Positions 54,457 through 63,557 of a DNA stretch of 64,000 nt are shown here, piece by piece. Position 1 is the first letter of the stretch. Each line of letters starts with the position of its first letter. Location of the stretch: contig NZ_BMUA01000003.1 in NCBI RefSeq assembly GCF_014649955.1, forward strand, positions 1 to 64,000, read 5' to 3'. Both the position numbers and the translations under genes were made by a program. The stretch comes from Streptomyces violascens. GTDB lineage: Bacteria > Actinomycetota > Actinomycetes > Streptomycetales > Streptomycetaceae. The notes below the pieces were generated by a model. It saw only the letters and a list, made by a program, of their open reading frames with translations, had not been told where the DNA came from and ran no database searches.

Positions 54457-55388
54457 TGACGAGCTCCCGTCTGCGCCAACTCGCGTTCCATTACGGGTAG
54501 TTCAGGGTCATCCGCGGCGCGGCGTCTGCGCCGCCGTAACCGGAGGACTCCCGCCGTGCCTCCGAGCAGCACCAGACCCGCCCCGCCGACCGCGCCCCAC
54601 GGCACGAAGGCGGCGCTCGCCTCGGCGGTGGAGTGCGCGCCGCCGTCCGCGGTGACGTCGAGGCGGACGGTGACCCGGTCGAGGGCGGGCGGATGCGGCC
54701 AGGGTTCGCTCAGCTCGACGCGCTGCCCGGGGAGGAGCTCGACCGGCAGGGTCCGGGCCGGGCGGTCGAGGGCGCGCCCGAACACCCCGTCGGCGCGCAG
54801 CGCGAGGCGCGGGGTCAGGGCGGTGTTGCCCCGGTTGACCAGGGCGTAGCGGATGAGGCCATGGGCCTTGTCGACGCGTACGGACTCCACGGTCAGGGCG
54901 CTCAACGTCGGTCCCGAAACGCGGAGTTGGAGGCGCACGCCGACCTCGCGGCCGCCCGCCGTGGCGACCAGCGCCGCGGGGTGGTCGCCGGGCTGCGCAC
55001 TCGCCGGGACCGTGACCGCGAAGGGCACGTCGGCGCGGGTGTGCGGCGGGATCCTCACCTCGGGCGCGGCGAGCGCGATCCAGGGGTCGGGCGCCTGGCG
55101 CACGGCGAAGGCCCCGTTCGCCGTGTTGTAGGCGGCGGCTCCGCGCAGCTTCAACGTCAGCGGGGTGCCGGTCGGGTTGCTCAGCGAGACCGTGTCCTCC
55201 AGGACCGTGCCGGGTGCGCCCTCCAGATAGAAGTAGGGCCTCCCGTCGGCGCTCGGGCGGGTCCCGCCGCCGGATGCGGGTGCGGCGGTCCAGTCCCCGC
55301 TCACTGCCGGTGCGCCGTGCGCGGCGGGCGCCGAGAGCGCGCACAGCAGCAGGGCCGCGGCCGGCAGGGCCAGGCGGATCGGACGCAT
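54453..55388 (-). CDS. WxL-type peptidoglycan-binding-like (DUF916-like) membrane protein
   Basis: 311 residues. Signal peptide (about 1-26); an Ig-like domain (about 45-155) with the DUF916 pattern FYLEGAPGTVLEDTVSLSN, followed by a second beta domain (about 158-265); a helix (about 272-292); and a very basic stop-transfer stretch. In Firmicutes, DUF916 proteins anchor WxL complexes to peptidoglycan. The C-terminus ends ERELAQTGARQ: a LAQTG motif on the cytoplasmic side with no helix after it, so it cannot be a normal sorting signal. The ATG has GAGGAG 7 bases upstream. 57 bases after the LPKTG gene. Confidence 0.85.
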
Positions 55389-55444
55389 CGGCGGCTCCTC
55401 GGGTGCGAGGGGGTTCTGCTGGTCGGGGCGTACGGGAGCGGAGG

Positions 55445-56128
55445 TCAGGCCCGCTGGTTGCGGCGGGTCAGCCACAGCACTCCGGCCGCGCCGACCAGGA
55501 CCACGGTGCCGCCGAGGGTGCCGAGCGCCACGGCCGAGTCGAGGGGGCCGGTCTTGGGCAGGGCGGCCGGGTCGCCGGAGCCGCCGGTGCCGCCGCTACC
55601 GCCGGTGCCGGCGGTGCCGGCGGCTCCGGTGACGTCGAGCTCCAGGGAGGGGCCGGGGCTGTTGCTCGCGGTGCAGGTCGTGGTGGTGCCGAGCGCCTTG
55701 ATGGTGAGGACGCCCGCGGTGAAGGTGACCTTCCCGTTGGCCTTGGGGACGTAGGTACCCGACAAATCACTGATCTTGATGGGGGTGTTGGCGGGTATCT
55801 CAGCGGTGTTGGCGGGGCCCTTGACCGCGACGGTGCCCTTGTCGGCGCCGCCGAGGTTGATCACCGCACTCGGGTTCATCGCGCCCGCGCCGAGTGCGAC
55901 CGGGCTGGAGGAGACGCCCTTCTGGAAGGTCATGGTCACGTTGTAGGAACTGCCGCTCTTGACCGCCTTGATGTCGATGGGCGACACCGCGCTCTTGGCG
56001 CCGATCGGCGTCTGGCAGTTGTAGTTGACGTCGACGACGGAGGCCTGGGCGGCCGGTGCGGTGATCAGCACCACCGAGCCCGCGACCGCTGCCGCCAGCG
56101 CGAGAGCTGTCCTCTTCTGGTACGACAC
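55445..56128 (-). CDS. Sortase-anchored single-domain surface protein (LPKTG)
   Basis: 227 residues. Signal peptide (about 1-29, ending AAQAS); one beta-sandwich domain (about 30-165) homologous to the second domain of 51923-53356; Gly-rich spacer; then LPKTG near 190, a helix and RRNQRA. It has one Cys pair. Note LPXTG here, against LAXTG in the partner, so different sortases could act. GTG start with GAGGGGAA 8 bases upstream. First gene of the four-gene surface operon. Confidence 0.87.
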   Translation of the reverse strand: MSYQKRTALALAAAVAGSVVLITAPAAQASVVDVNYNCQTPIGAKSAVSPIDIKAVKSGSSYNVTMTFQKGVSSSPVALGAGAMNPSAVINLGGADKGTVAVKGPANTAEIPANTPIKISDLSGTYVPKANGKVTFTAGVLTIKALGTTTTCTASNSPGPSLELDVTGAAGTAGTGGSGGTGGSGDPAALPKTGPLDSAVALGTLGGTVVLVGAAGVLWLTRRNQRA

Positions 56129-56306
56129 CTCTGGTTCCCCTCATACCGGTTCTGCCGGAGGCCGCCAAGTTACTGACGGCACATCAGATTGGGCGCTCAA
56201 GGTACGCCGGGGACCTTGTCGAGGGAAGACAAGGAGCAGGGTGGGATCGAGGTGCGGACATGCCTGTGGACCGGCGGTCCGAACCGCCGGTAACCGTGAA
56301 CAGGAG

Positions 56307-56816
56307 TTACGCGGGTGCCGCGAGTTCCGCCCAGACCGTCTTGCCGGCCACCCCCGGCGTGCGCACCACGCCCCAGTCGAGGCACAGCCGCTGCACGATG
56401 AACATCCCGTGCCCGCCGGGCCGCCCCGCGCGGTGCGGGGTACGCGGCGCGGGCTGGCCCGTACCGAGGTCGCTGACCTCCAGGCGCAGCACCTTCGAGG
56501 TGCGCGAGACCCGCAGGCCCTCGGGGCCCTCGGCGTGCAGACAGGCGTTGGTGACCAGCTCGGAGACGACGAGCAGCACGTCCTCGCAGGCGGCGCGGCC
56601 CTCGGCCGTCGCCGCCGGGAGCCAGCCCCAGTCGTAGAGGGCCTGCCGGGTGAAGTCGCGGGCCATCGGGACGATGCCGCTCGCCCCGTTCAGCGCGAGG
56701 ACGCGCGCGGACGCGGCGGGTCCCGCACCGTCGGATTCCGACGGCACGGCACCGGGCCGGGCGCCGTGGGGCTCGGGCCCGCGATCGCCCGGAGCCTGCT
56801 CCCGGGTGGTGCTCAT
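56307..56816 (-). CDS. Anti-sigma factor kinase (HATPase, RsbW-like)
   Basis: 169 residues. The N-terminal 40 are disordered. The ATPase domain (about 45-165) shows the N-box VVSELVTNACLHA and the G-box GGHGMFIVQRLC. Such proteins bind a SigB-type sigma factor and phosphorylate an anti-anti-sigma partner. With the next two genes it forms a partner-switching set that resembles PrsI-ArsI-SigI of S. coelicolor; I infer this from gene content and neighbourhood. GAGGTGAAG lies 9 bases before the ATG. Confidence 0.88.
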   Translation of the reverse strand: MSTTREQAPGDRGPEPHGARPGAVPSESDGAGPAASARVLALNGASGIVPMARDFTRQALYDWGWLPAATAEGRAACEDVLLVVSELVTNACLHAEGPEGLRVSRTSKVLRLEVSDLGTGQPAPRTPHRAGRPGGHGMFIVQRLCLDWGVVRTPGVAGKTVWAELAAPA

Positions 56817-56880
56817 CAGCGCTTCACCTCACCGATTCGCCAATGTCTTCAGTCTGCTCTCCTGCCCGGACGAATCGGGG

Positions 56881-57249
56881 TCAGTCACACAGAGCGGTAT
56901 CGAGCGAATCATGCACGGTGAAGACCGCCTCCGCCCCCGTGATCTCGAATACTCGCGCCACGACGGGCTGCATCGCCACCAAATGGACCCCGCCGCCGAG
57001 CTCCTCCGCCTTGAGGCGGGCGCCGAGCAGCACGTTCAGTCCGGTGGAGTCGCAGAATTCGAGCTCCGAGCAGTCGACGACGAGCCGGGTGCGCCCTTGG
57101 GCGATGGCTTCCTCCAGGGGTTCCCTGAGCAGATCCGCGGTGTGGTGATCGAGCTCACCCGCCGGCGTCAGGACCTCACTGCGGCCCACCGTGCGGACTC
57201 CGACCCGGAGCCGGCCCCGATTCGTGCTGCCGACCGTGCCGCGGTCCAT
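56881..57249 (-). CDS. Anti-anti-sigma factor (STAS domain)
   Basis: A 122-residue single STAS domain. The phosphorylatable serine is Ser68 in FCDSTGLNVLLG. Unphosphorylated, it would sequester the anti-sigma kinase encoded 64 bases downstream and free the sigma factor. The start is the ATG of MDRGTVGST with GAGGGAC 6 bases upstream; a much longer frame upstream is rejected. It is divergent from the sigma gene. Confidence 0.92.
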   Translation of the reverse strand: MDRGTVGSTNRGRLRVGVRTVGRSEVLTPAGELDHHTADLLREPLEEAIAQGRTRLVVDCSELEFCDSTGLNVLLGARLKAEELGGGVHLVAMQPVVARVFEITGAEAVFTVHDSLDTALCD

Positions 57250-57493
57250 GCCGTCCCTCTTCGCCGATTCGTCGTAACTTCCCAAGAACACTACGCCTTC
57301 CCTACGCCTTCTGGAACCCGAACATCCCATCAAAGCGGACATAGTGGGGCAAAGAAGCCTTGCGAGAGCGTGCTCAAAGCGGGTAGGGGTAGTAGGACAG
57401 CTATTCAACACGACCGGCCACGGAGGCGCCGCACACCGCGGACAACACGTATGGGCATCGGCAGCCATATGCCGAGAACGATGGAGGAGACCC

Positions 57494-58396
57494 ATGTCAC
57501 CCCGGCTCGACGAATCGCAAGCGGATACGTCGATCAAGCAGGATCCGCAGGACATCCGCCCCCCACATGCACGATCGCACGAACCGGAAGGCCTTGAGGG
57601 CCTTCCCGAGATTCCGCCCTTCACCGAGGTCGGCCCCGTCGACGCGCGGGCGCTGTCGAAGACGCTCTTCGCCCGCCTCGACGCCCTCGAAGAGGGCACG
57701 CACGAGTACGCCTACGTGCGCAACACCCTCGTCGAACTGAACCTGGCCCTGGTCAAGTTCGCCGCATCGCGCTTCCGCTCCCGCAGCGAGCCGATGGAGG
57801 ACATCATCCAGGTCGGCACCATCGGCCTGATCAAGGCGATCGACCGCTTCGAGTTCGACCGCGGCGTGGAGTTCCCCACCTTCGCGATGCCGACCATCGT
57901 CGGCGAGATCAAGCGCTTCTTCCGCGACACCTCCTGGTCCGTGCGCGTCCCGCGCAGGCTTCAGGAGCTCCGCCTGGACCTCGCCAAGGCGGGCGACGAA
58001 CTCGCCCAGCAGCTGGACCGCTCGGCCACGGTGGGCGAGCTCGCCGAACGCCTGGGCATCACCAAGGAAGAAGTCGTCGAAGGCATGGCGGCGAGCAACG
58101 CGTACACCGCGAGCTCGCTGGACGCGCAGCCCGAGGAGGACGACTCCGAAGGCGCGCTCACCGACCGCATCGGCTACGACGACCACGACCTCGAAGGCGT
58201 CGAGTACGTCGAGTCGCTGAAGCCGCTGATCGCCGAACTCCCCGCCAGGGACCGGAAGATCCTCTCGCTGCGCTTCGTCGCCAACATGACGCAGTCCGAG
58301 ATCGGCGAGGAGCTCGGCATCTCCCAGATGCACGTCTCCCGGCTGCTCTCGCGCACCCTGCGCAAGCTCCGCAAGGGGCTGACACTCGAAGAATAA
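57494..58396 (+). CDS. sigI: SigB/SigF-group RNA polymerase sigma factor
   Basis: A 300-residue group-3 sigma. The N-terminal extension (1-45) is followed by region 2 (about 75-150: NLALVKFAASRF, EDIIQVGTIGLIKAIDRF), region 3 (about 150-225) and region 4 (about 240-298: LPARDRKILSLRF, TQSEIGEELGISQMHVSRLL). It should direct transcription of stress genes when released from the anti-sigma factor. The symbol rests on gene neighbourhood (partner-switch genes near whiB-purE in Streptomyces) and is less certain than the family. The ATG has GGAGGAG 6 bases upstream. The 244-base divergent gap contains GCGGGTAGGGGTAG, loosely like a SigB-type -10. Confidence 0.9.
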   Translation: MSPRLDESQADTSIKQDPQDIRPPHARSHEPEGLEGLPEIPPFTEVGPVDARALSKTLFARLDALEEGTHEYAYVRNTLVELNLALVKFAASRFRSRSEPMEDIIQVGTIGLIKAIDRFEFDRGVEFPTFAMPTIVGEIKRFFRDTSWSVRVPRRLQELRLDLAKAGDELAQQLDRSATVGELAERLGITKEEVVEGMAASNAYTASSLDAQPEEDDSEGALTDRIGYDDHDLEGVEYVESLKPLIAELPARDRKILSLRFVANMTQSEIGEELGISQMHVSRLLSRTLRKLRKGLTLEE

Positions 58397-58415
58397 GAGT
58401 GCCGCACAGCTGTCC

Positions 58416-58448
58416 GAAGGGCCCGTTCCGTCAAGGTGCGGGCCCTTC
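58416..58448 (+). terminator. Terminator of the sigma gene
   Basis: GAAGGGCCCG and CGGGCCCTTC pair over 10 bp with a 13-base loop, 20 bases after the stop codon. Confidence 0.7.
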
Positions 58449-58520
58449 AGCATTGTTGACGAAGCGGTGCGGACTGGGTCACATTGAGCGCTGGGGATGC
58501 GGGGGGTCTGGGGGGACTTC

Positions 58521-59693
58521 ATGGCGTACGAAGAGCTCGAAGCGTCGATGCGCGAACGGCTGGGGCGCGAGTGCCTCTACGTGCCGTCGTGCCGGCTCGG
58601 CCTGTACGTGGCGCTCAGACACTGGTGCCCCCCGGGCGGCCGGGTGCTGATGTCGCCGGTCAACGACGACGTCATCTTCTTCGTGGTGCTCGCGGCCGGC
58701 CTGCGCCCGGTCCAGGCACCGCTCGATCCGCACGACGGCTCCATCGACCCGGCCGCCGTACCGGACGGACTCTGGCCACGGCTCTCCGCCGTCCTCACCA
58801 CCAATCTGTACGGCAACCCCGACCCGGCGCCCGAACTGGCCTCCAGATGCGGGCAGTTGGGGATCCCGCTCATCGAGGACGCGGCGCACGCCATCGGCAG
58901 CGAGACCGCCGGGCGCAAGGTCGGCACCTTCGGCCAGGCCTCCGTGTTCAGCCTCTCCAAGCACACCGCGGCCAAGGCCGGCGGCTTCCTCGCGATCGCC
59001 GACCCGGGCCTGCGCGAGGCCCTCGCCAAGACCCGCGACGCCCTCCTCGCCCCCCGCCGCTCCGGCGCCGAACTCGCCTACTGGGCACGGCCGTACGCGG
59101 AGGCGACCGTACGCGGCCTGCGTCTGGCGCCCGCCGCCTGGGCGGTCCTGCGCATGCTCGGGCAGCAGGAGCGCGAGGACATCCGGATGCCGCTGCGTCC
59201 GGACGAACTGGGCCGCGCGATCGAGTCCGCGCCGGGCCTCGCCCCCTTCCACTCCTGGGCCCGGGTCGACATGCACGACTACCGGGCCACCCCGGGAAGG
59301 GGCCGACTCGCCCGGATCCAGCGGAAGCTGGGCAAGCTCGACGCCGTACTCGACGCGCACCGCCGGGGCGCCGAGCAGTTGCTCGCCACCGAGTGGGCGC
59401 GGCCGAAAGCCGGGCCCGTCCAGCCGCTGTTCCGGGTGCCGCTGCTCGTCGAGGACCGGGACGCGGCCCGCGCGGCCCTTGCCCGCGAGCGGATCACGGT
59501 GGGCTATCTGTACGACCCGCCGCTCGACGACTACGCGGGCGAGGCCTTCACCGACCTCTCGCCCGCCCCCGAGGCGGGCCGCTGGTTCGCCCGGCACGCC
59601 CTGCCCGTCGACCCGTTGAAGGCCGCGCGCACCATCGAGGTGCTGCGCGCGGCGGGCACCCGGCCCGCGAGGGGCGGCCCCGCCGGTGTCTGA
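58521..59693 (+). CDS. DegT/DnrJ/EryC1/StrS-family PLP enzyme
   Basis: A 390-residue aspartate-aminotransferase-fold enzyme. The pocket motif LIEDAAHAIGSETAGRKVG near 121 and the PLP lysine in FSLSKHTAAKAGGFL near 150 match the sugar aminotransferase family, although the usual Glu after the lysine (GEGG) is replaced (AKAGG). It might aminate a keto-sugar for the adjoining glycan cluster. The start is the ATG of MAYEELEAS with GGGGGGA 6 bases upstream. Its stop lies inside the start of the flippase gene (8-base overlap). Confidence 0.85.
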   Translation: MAYEELEASMRERLGRECLYVPSCRLGLYVALRHWCPPGGRVLMSPVNDDVIFFVVLAAGLRPVQAPLDPHDGSIDPAAVPDGLWPRLSAVLTTNLYGNPDPAPELASRCGQLGIPLIEDAAHAIGSETAGRKVGTFGQASVFSLSKHTAAKAGGFLAIADPGLREALAKTRDALLAPRRSGAELAYWARPYAEATVRGLRLAPAAWAVLRMLGQQEREDIRMPLRPDELGRAIESAPGLAPFHSWARVDMHDYRATPGRGRLARIQRKLGKLDAVLDAHRRGAEQLLATEWARPKAGPVQPLFRVPLLVEDRDAARAALARERITVGYLYDPPLDDYAGEAFTDLSPAPEAGRWFARHALPVDPLKAARTIEVLRAAGTRPARGGPAGV

Positions 59694-61869
59694 CACGGCC
59701 AGATCCGAGATCGAGGACATCGCCGCCGTGCCGTCCGACCAGGTCGTCACCGACGGCCCCCCGCCCGCGGGCGGCGGCGACTCGATGTTCCGCAACGCCT
59801 ACGCCCTCATGCTGTCCACGGCCGTCTCGGCCGCCCTCGGCCTCGGCTTCTGGCTGGTCGCGGCCCGCTACTACAGCGAGGAGGCGGTCGGGCAGGGCTC
59901 GGCGGCCATCGCCGCGATGAAGCTGCTCGCCTCGATCACCGCCACCACCATGATCGGCGCCGTGGTGCGCTACGTGCCCCGGGCCGGCCGCTCGACCGGC
60001 CCGCTCGTGCGCCGCGCCTACATCGCCAGCACCGTCGTGGTGGCGGTGGCCTGCGTCGTCTTCCTGTTCACGCTGCCGCTGTGGGGGCCCTCGTACGCGC
60101 CGCTGTCCGGGCTCACCGCCGGGGCGATCTTCACGGTGTCGTCGGTGGTCTGGGCGGTCCTGACCCTCCAGGACGGCGTCCTGACCGGCCTGCGCAAGGC
60201 GATCTGGGTGCCGGTCGGCAACGCGGTGTTCTCGCTCGGCAAGCTGCTCCTGCTCGCCGTGTTCTCGGCGCTCGCGCTCGGCGTCTTCATCTCCTGGGCC
60301 GCCGCGATGGTGCTTTCCGTCGTGCCGCTCGGCTGGCTGATCTTCCGCCGGCTGATCCCCGCTCAGGCCGCCGCCGACCGCGACCGGCCGGTCCCGGAGC
60401 TGCGCGAGATCGGCCGCTTCCTGGCCGGTGACTCGGTCGGCGCGCTGTTCTCGCTCGCCATGATCAATCTGCTTCCGGTGATGGTCGCGGTACGTTTCCC
60501 GGCCGCGCAGAACGGCTTCTTCTTCATCGCGTACACGGTCGGCGGGACCATGGAGTTCATGGCCATCAACATGGCCTCCTCGCTCACAGCGCACTCCTCG
60601 CACAGCCCCGACAAGCTCGCCGACGGGGTGCGCGGGGCGCTGCGCCGGATGGCACTCCTGCTGATCCCGGTCGTGCTGTTCCTGGTCCTGTTCGCCCAGC
60701 AGATCCTCGGCCCGTTCGGCGGCGACTACGCCCAGCACGGCACGCTGGTGCTCCAGTTGCTGGCCGCGGCCGCGATCCCGCGGGTCGCCGTCGAGCTGTA
60801 CATCGGCGTCCTTCGCGTGCAGGGCCGCACCGGCATGCTGGCGATCCTCCAGGGCGCGATGTGCACCCTGGTCCTCGGCAGCGCCGCCGTACTGCTCGGC
60901 GTGTTCGGCATCTCCGGCGCCGGCTGGGCCCAGCTGTGCGCCATGACCGTGATGGCGCTGTGCTGCGTGCCCGGGCTGCGCGCAGCCCTCGCGGGCCGCG
61001 CCGCCGTCCGGCCCCCGCGTCCCTCCAAGGCGGCCGAGTTCGGCACCAGCTGGGCCATGCTCGCGCAGGCGGCCCGGACCGAGGAGGCCCAGGAGTACGG
61101 CACCCGCTGGGCCACCCAGACCGCGTATCTGCGCGGCGGCATGGACACCGCGACCCCCGCGCTCGGCATCCCGGTGTACGTCCCCGGCGCCCACCACCCC
61201 GAACAGGGCTCCGCGACCACCCTGCACCTGCGCACCCTGCCCGACCCGGCGGCCCGCGAGAGCGACGAGTCGCTCCTGACGACCGCCCTGTGGCTGCTGC
61301 TCGGCCTGGCCGCGGGCCTGTTCTGGGTGCCGCTGTCGCGCGCCGCGGACGTCCCCGGCGGCAACCTCAACGGCACCGGTCTCCTGCACTACCTGCCGCC
61401 GGTGAGCCTCACCGCGGGGGTGCTGCTCATCGTGGTGTGCAGCGCGGCGGTGTCGCTGTACCGGCCGCGCCCGGGGCTGCTCGTGGCCGGCCTGTGGGTG
61501 ACGGTGGCGGGCCTGCACACCGCGCCGGTCATCCTCGGCGTACCGCCCGACCCGGTGTCCGGCCCCTGGCACACCCCGCTCGTCCGCTTCCTCACCGAGA
61601 CCGCCGGACTCGCCTCGCAGAACGGCGTCGAACGCTGGCTGCCGATCGCGCTGCAACTTCTCTGCCTGGCCCTGGCGACGGTGACCCTGCGGGCGCTGCG
61701 GGTGCACTGGCGGGTCACCGCGGTCGTGGTGTGGGTGCTGGCGGTGGCGGGCTGGGCGGCCCAGCACGCGTTCGCCGAGGCTGCGCTGCCGGTCTTCGCG
61801 GGGCTGTGCGCGACGACGGCGGCGGCCCTGGTGAACCGCTGGTTCACCGACCGGGAACGGGCTGCTTGA
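59686..61869 (+). CDS. Polysaccharide flippase-like protein with extra C-terminal membrane module
   Basis: 727 residues. The first about 445 form a 12-helix MATE/Wzx-type flippase (NAYALMLSTAVSAALGLGFW, then LREIGRFLAGDSVGALFSLA near 240), expected to move lipid-linked oligosaccharides across the membrane. After a soluble linker (about 450-535), a second module (about 540-727) has five or six more helices and ends in the cytosol. That module resembles the start of the large membrane glycosyltransferase-type proteins often encoded next door. GTG start overlapping the upstream stop. Its 3' end overlaps the convergent hydrolase gene by 26 bases. Confidence 0.86.
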   Translation: MSDTARSEIEDIAAVPSDQVVTDGPPPAGGGDSMFRNAYALMLSTAVSAALGLGFWLVAARYYSEEAVGQGSAAIAAMKLLASITATTMIGAVVRYVPRAGRSTGPLVRRAYIASTVVVAVACVVFLFTLPLWGPSYAPLSGLTAGAIFTVSSVVWAVLTLQDGVLTGLRKAIWVPVGNAVFSLGKLLLLAVFSALALGVFISWAAAMVLSVVPLGWLIFRRLIPAQAAADRDRPVPELREIGRFLAGDSVGALFSLAMINLLPVMVAVRFPAAQNGFFFIAYTVGGTMEFMAINMASSLTAHSSHSPDKLADGVRGALRRMALLLIPVVLFLVLFAQQILGPFGGDYAQHGTLVLQLLAAAAIPRVAVELYIGVLRVQGRTGMLAILQGAMCTLVLGSAAVLLGVFGISGAGWAQLCAMTVMALCCVPGLRAALAGRAAVRPPRPSKAAEFGTSWAMLAQAARTEEAQEYGTRWATQTAYLRGGMDTATPALGIPVYVPGAHHPEQGSATTLHLRTLPDPAARESDESLLTTALWLLLGLAAGLFWVPLSRAADVPGGNLNGTGLLHYLPPVSLTAGVLLIVVCSAAVSLYRPRPGLLVAGLWVTVAGLHTAPVILGVPPDPVSGPWHTPLVRFLTETAGLASQNGVERWLPIALQLLCLALATVTLRALRVHWRVTAVVVWVLAVAGWAAQHAFAEAALPVFAGLCATTAAALVNRWFTDRERAA

Positions 61870-62926
61870 AGTACCCGTCCGCACCGGCGGCCCGGTAACC
61901 GGCAAGCGGGGAACCGGAGTTGACGGTGAGGTCGCAGCCCTTCCCGGGAACGGACCGATTCCACATCACCAGGGCCTTGGCGTCGGGCAGCGCGGTCTTC
62001 GCCGTATCAGGCACCTGCTCGTACCACTGCCGTGCCCGCTCGGGCTGCTGGGGATCGGGGGCGGTGGCGAACTCGGAGAGCATGATCGGCTTGCGGTCGG
62101 AGATGTTCGCGCGCAGCCAGTCGTAAGTGGGCTTCTGGCTGCGGGAGAAGTCCTTCCAGTCGGTGGTCCTGTGACACAGGAAGTAGTTGTACTGGTCCAT
62201 GCCGATCCAGTCGACGTAGTCGTCGCCCGGGTACAAGCGCTTGAAGAGTTGGCCGTTGGCGAGATAGCCGGAGACGGTCCACACCCACACCACGTTGTCC
62301 ACGCCGAGCCGCTTGAAGCGGTCGTGGAGGTGGCGGTAGGCGGCGACGTACTCCTCGGGCGTGCCGGCGTCCGGGGTGCGGGCGTCGACTTCCTGGTCGA
62401 AGGAGAGAAAGACCCGCTTCCCGTAGGCCTTGATGCGCAGCGCTTGCGGATCGATGATCGATGCGTCGTACGCCCCCGAGGCGACTTTCGCCCACCCCAA
62501 CTGATCTTCCGTGTACCCCTCGTGGTGCGGCTTGCGCCAGACCGTGGACTCCCAGGCCAGCATGAGCAGCCGGTCGCGGCCGAGCTCCTGCTCGTCGGGG
62601 GTGAGCAGCTCGCCGTCGAGCGGCTTGTCCGACATGTCGTGGTACGTGTACAGCAGGTCGAGCCTGCGCCCGATCTTGCTCTCGAAGTCGAGTACGGGGT
62701 CCTTCAGGGAGCCGTTCTCGGCGTACGGGACGTACGCGCCCCACCAGGCTCCGCACGGCGGGGCGAGCTTGGCGTCGGGGGCGCAGGGTCCGCTCGGCGC
62801 GGGGCCGGAGGCGGCGTCGGCGGGCAGCGCGTCCCGCTTCCCGGGCTTGTCGAGCCAGACGGCGAACCCGGCGACGAGTCCGGCCACGACCAGCAGGGTG
62901 GCCGCGGTGACCGCACGCCGGATCAC
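61844..62926 (-). CDS. GH26-like glycoside hydrolase (membrane-anchored)
   Basis: 360 residues. An N-terminal anchor helix (about 5-25) is followed by a (beta/alpha)8-type domain. Candidate catalytic glutamates: acid/base in FLSFDQEVDAR near 176 and nucleophile in PIMLSEFATAP near 283, with DYVDWIGMDQYNYF between, all as in beta-mannanase-like GH26 enzymes. It probably trims the exported polysaccharide. The GTG start overlaps the stop of the upstream gene as GTGA. The last 26 bases overlap the flippase gene tail-to-tail, with no space for a terminator. Confidence 0.85.
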   Translation of the reverse strand: MIRRAVTAATLLVVAGLVAGFAVWLDKPGKRDALPADAASGPAPSGPCAPDAKLAPPCGAWWGAYVPYAENGSLKDPVLDFESKIGRRLDLLYTYHDMSDKPLDGELLTPDEQELGRDRLLMLAWESTVWRKPHHEGYTEDQLGWAKVASGAYDASIIDPQALRIKAYGKRVFLSFDQEVDARTPDAGTPEEYVAAYRHLHDRFKRLGVDNVVWVWTVSGYLANGQLFKRLYPGDDYVDWIGMDQYNYFLCHRTTDWKDFSRSQKPTYDWLRANISDRKPIMLSEFATAPDPQQPERARQWYEQVPDTAKTALPDAKALVMWNRSVPGKGCDLTVNSGSPLAGYRAAGADGYFKQPVPGR

Positions 62927-63324
62927 CGCCCGGCCCCGGGTTTGGCCCGTTTCGTACGCTCCACGGCGCCCCGGGTCGCGGCGGGCAGGGGCAGCCCCGG
63001 GAAGGCGCAGGCCACGGTCGAGAACGCGGCGAGCGAGATCAGGAAGGCGGTGGCGGAGAACCCGTGCACGAGGAAGAGGCAGGTGGACATGAGCGCCCCG
63101 AACGAGAGGCTGAGCGGTGCTACCAGTGCGAGTGCCTCCAGGCGGGCGCCGGGTCGCAGGGTGCCGGGCTGCGGGTAGAGGAGCGCGAAGCCGGGGCCGA
63201 GGGTGACGAAGAGGAGCACGGGGATCCATCGGGCCGGGCTCGCGCCGGGCAGCGCGGTCGCCGCCAGCGCGAGCCACCCCGAGAGGGCGACGGTGACTCT
63301 GACGTGCGTCTGGCTGAGGGTCAT
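62923..63324 (-). CDS. Small polytopic membrane protein
   Basis: 133 residues with four hydrophobic segments (about 8-28, 33-50, 62-85, 90-112) and a basic C-terminal tail (RTKRAKPGAGR). I do not recognise a family with certainty. The start is the ATG of MTLSQTHVRV with GGAGG 8 bases upstream; a longer frame runs into repeat DNA and is rejected. It is coupled to the GH26-like gene by a 4-base overlap, so it likely belongs to polysaccharide export or assembly. Confidence 0.72.
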   Translation of the reverse strand: MTLSQTHVRVTVALSGWLALAATALPGASPARWIPVLLFVTLGPGFALLYPQPGTLRPGARLEALALVAPLSLSFGALMSTCLFLVHGFSATAFLISLAAFSTVACAFPGLPLPAATRGAVERTKRAKPGAGR

Positions 63325-63557
63325 TGCGGTGACCTCCGGGTCGGGTCGGTGAGGGTGGTGCCTGTGCGGTGCGGTGCGCTGGGCTGGGCAGCGGGCGGGG
63401 TGCAGCGGTTCGCGAAGTTCCCCGCGCCCCTGAAACCCGCTTCCGGCTGCGGGCCGACGTGGTTGCTCGCGCAGTTCCCCGCGCCCCCAGCAGGATGGTG
63501 CTGGCCCGCACCAGGGCATTTCAGCCCCAGCGCACCCCGCCGGGCCGCGCCCCGAGG
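63325..63557. repeat. Tandem inverted copies of repeat module B
   Basis: 233 bases without a gene. Two copies of module B in the opposite orientation: 63409-63431 (TTCGCGAAGTTCCCCGCGCC then CCT) and 63460-63490 (GTGGTTGCTCGCGCAGTTCC then CCGCGCCCCCA). The second matches 44198-44230 over about 30 bases with one difference. Confidence 0.75.
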
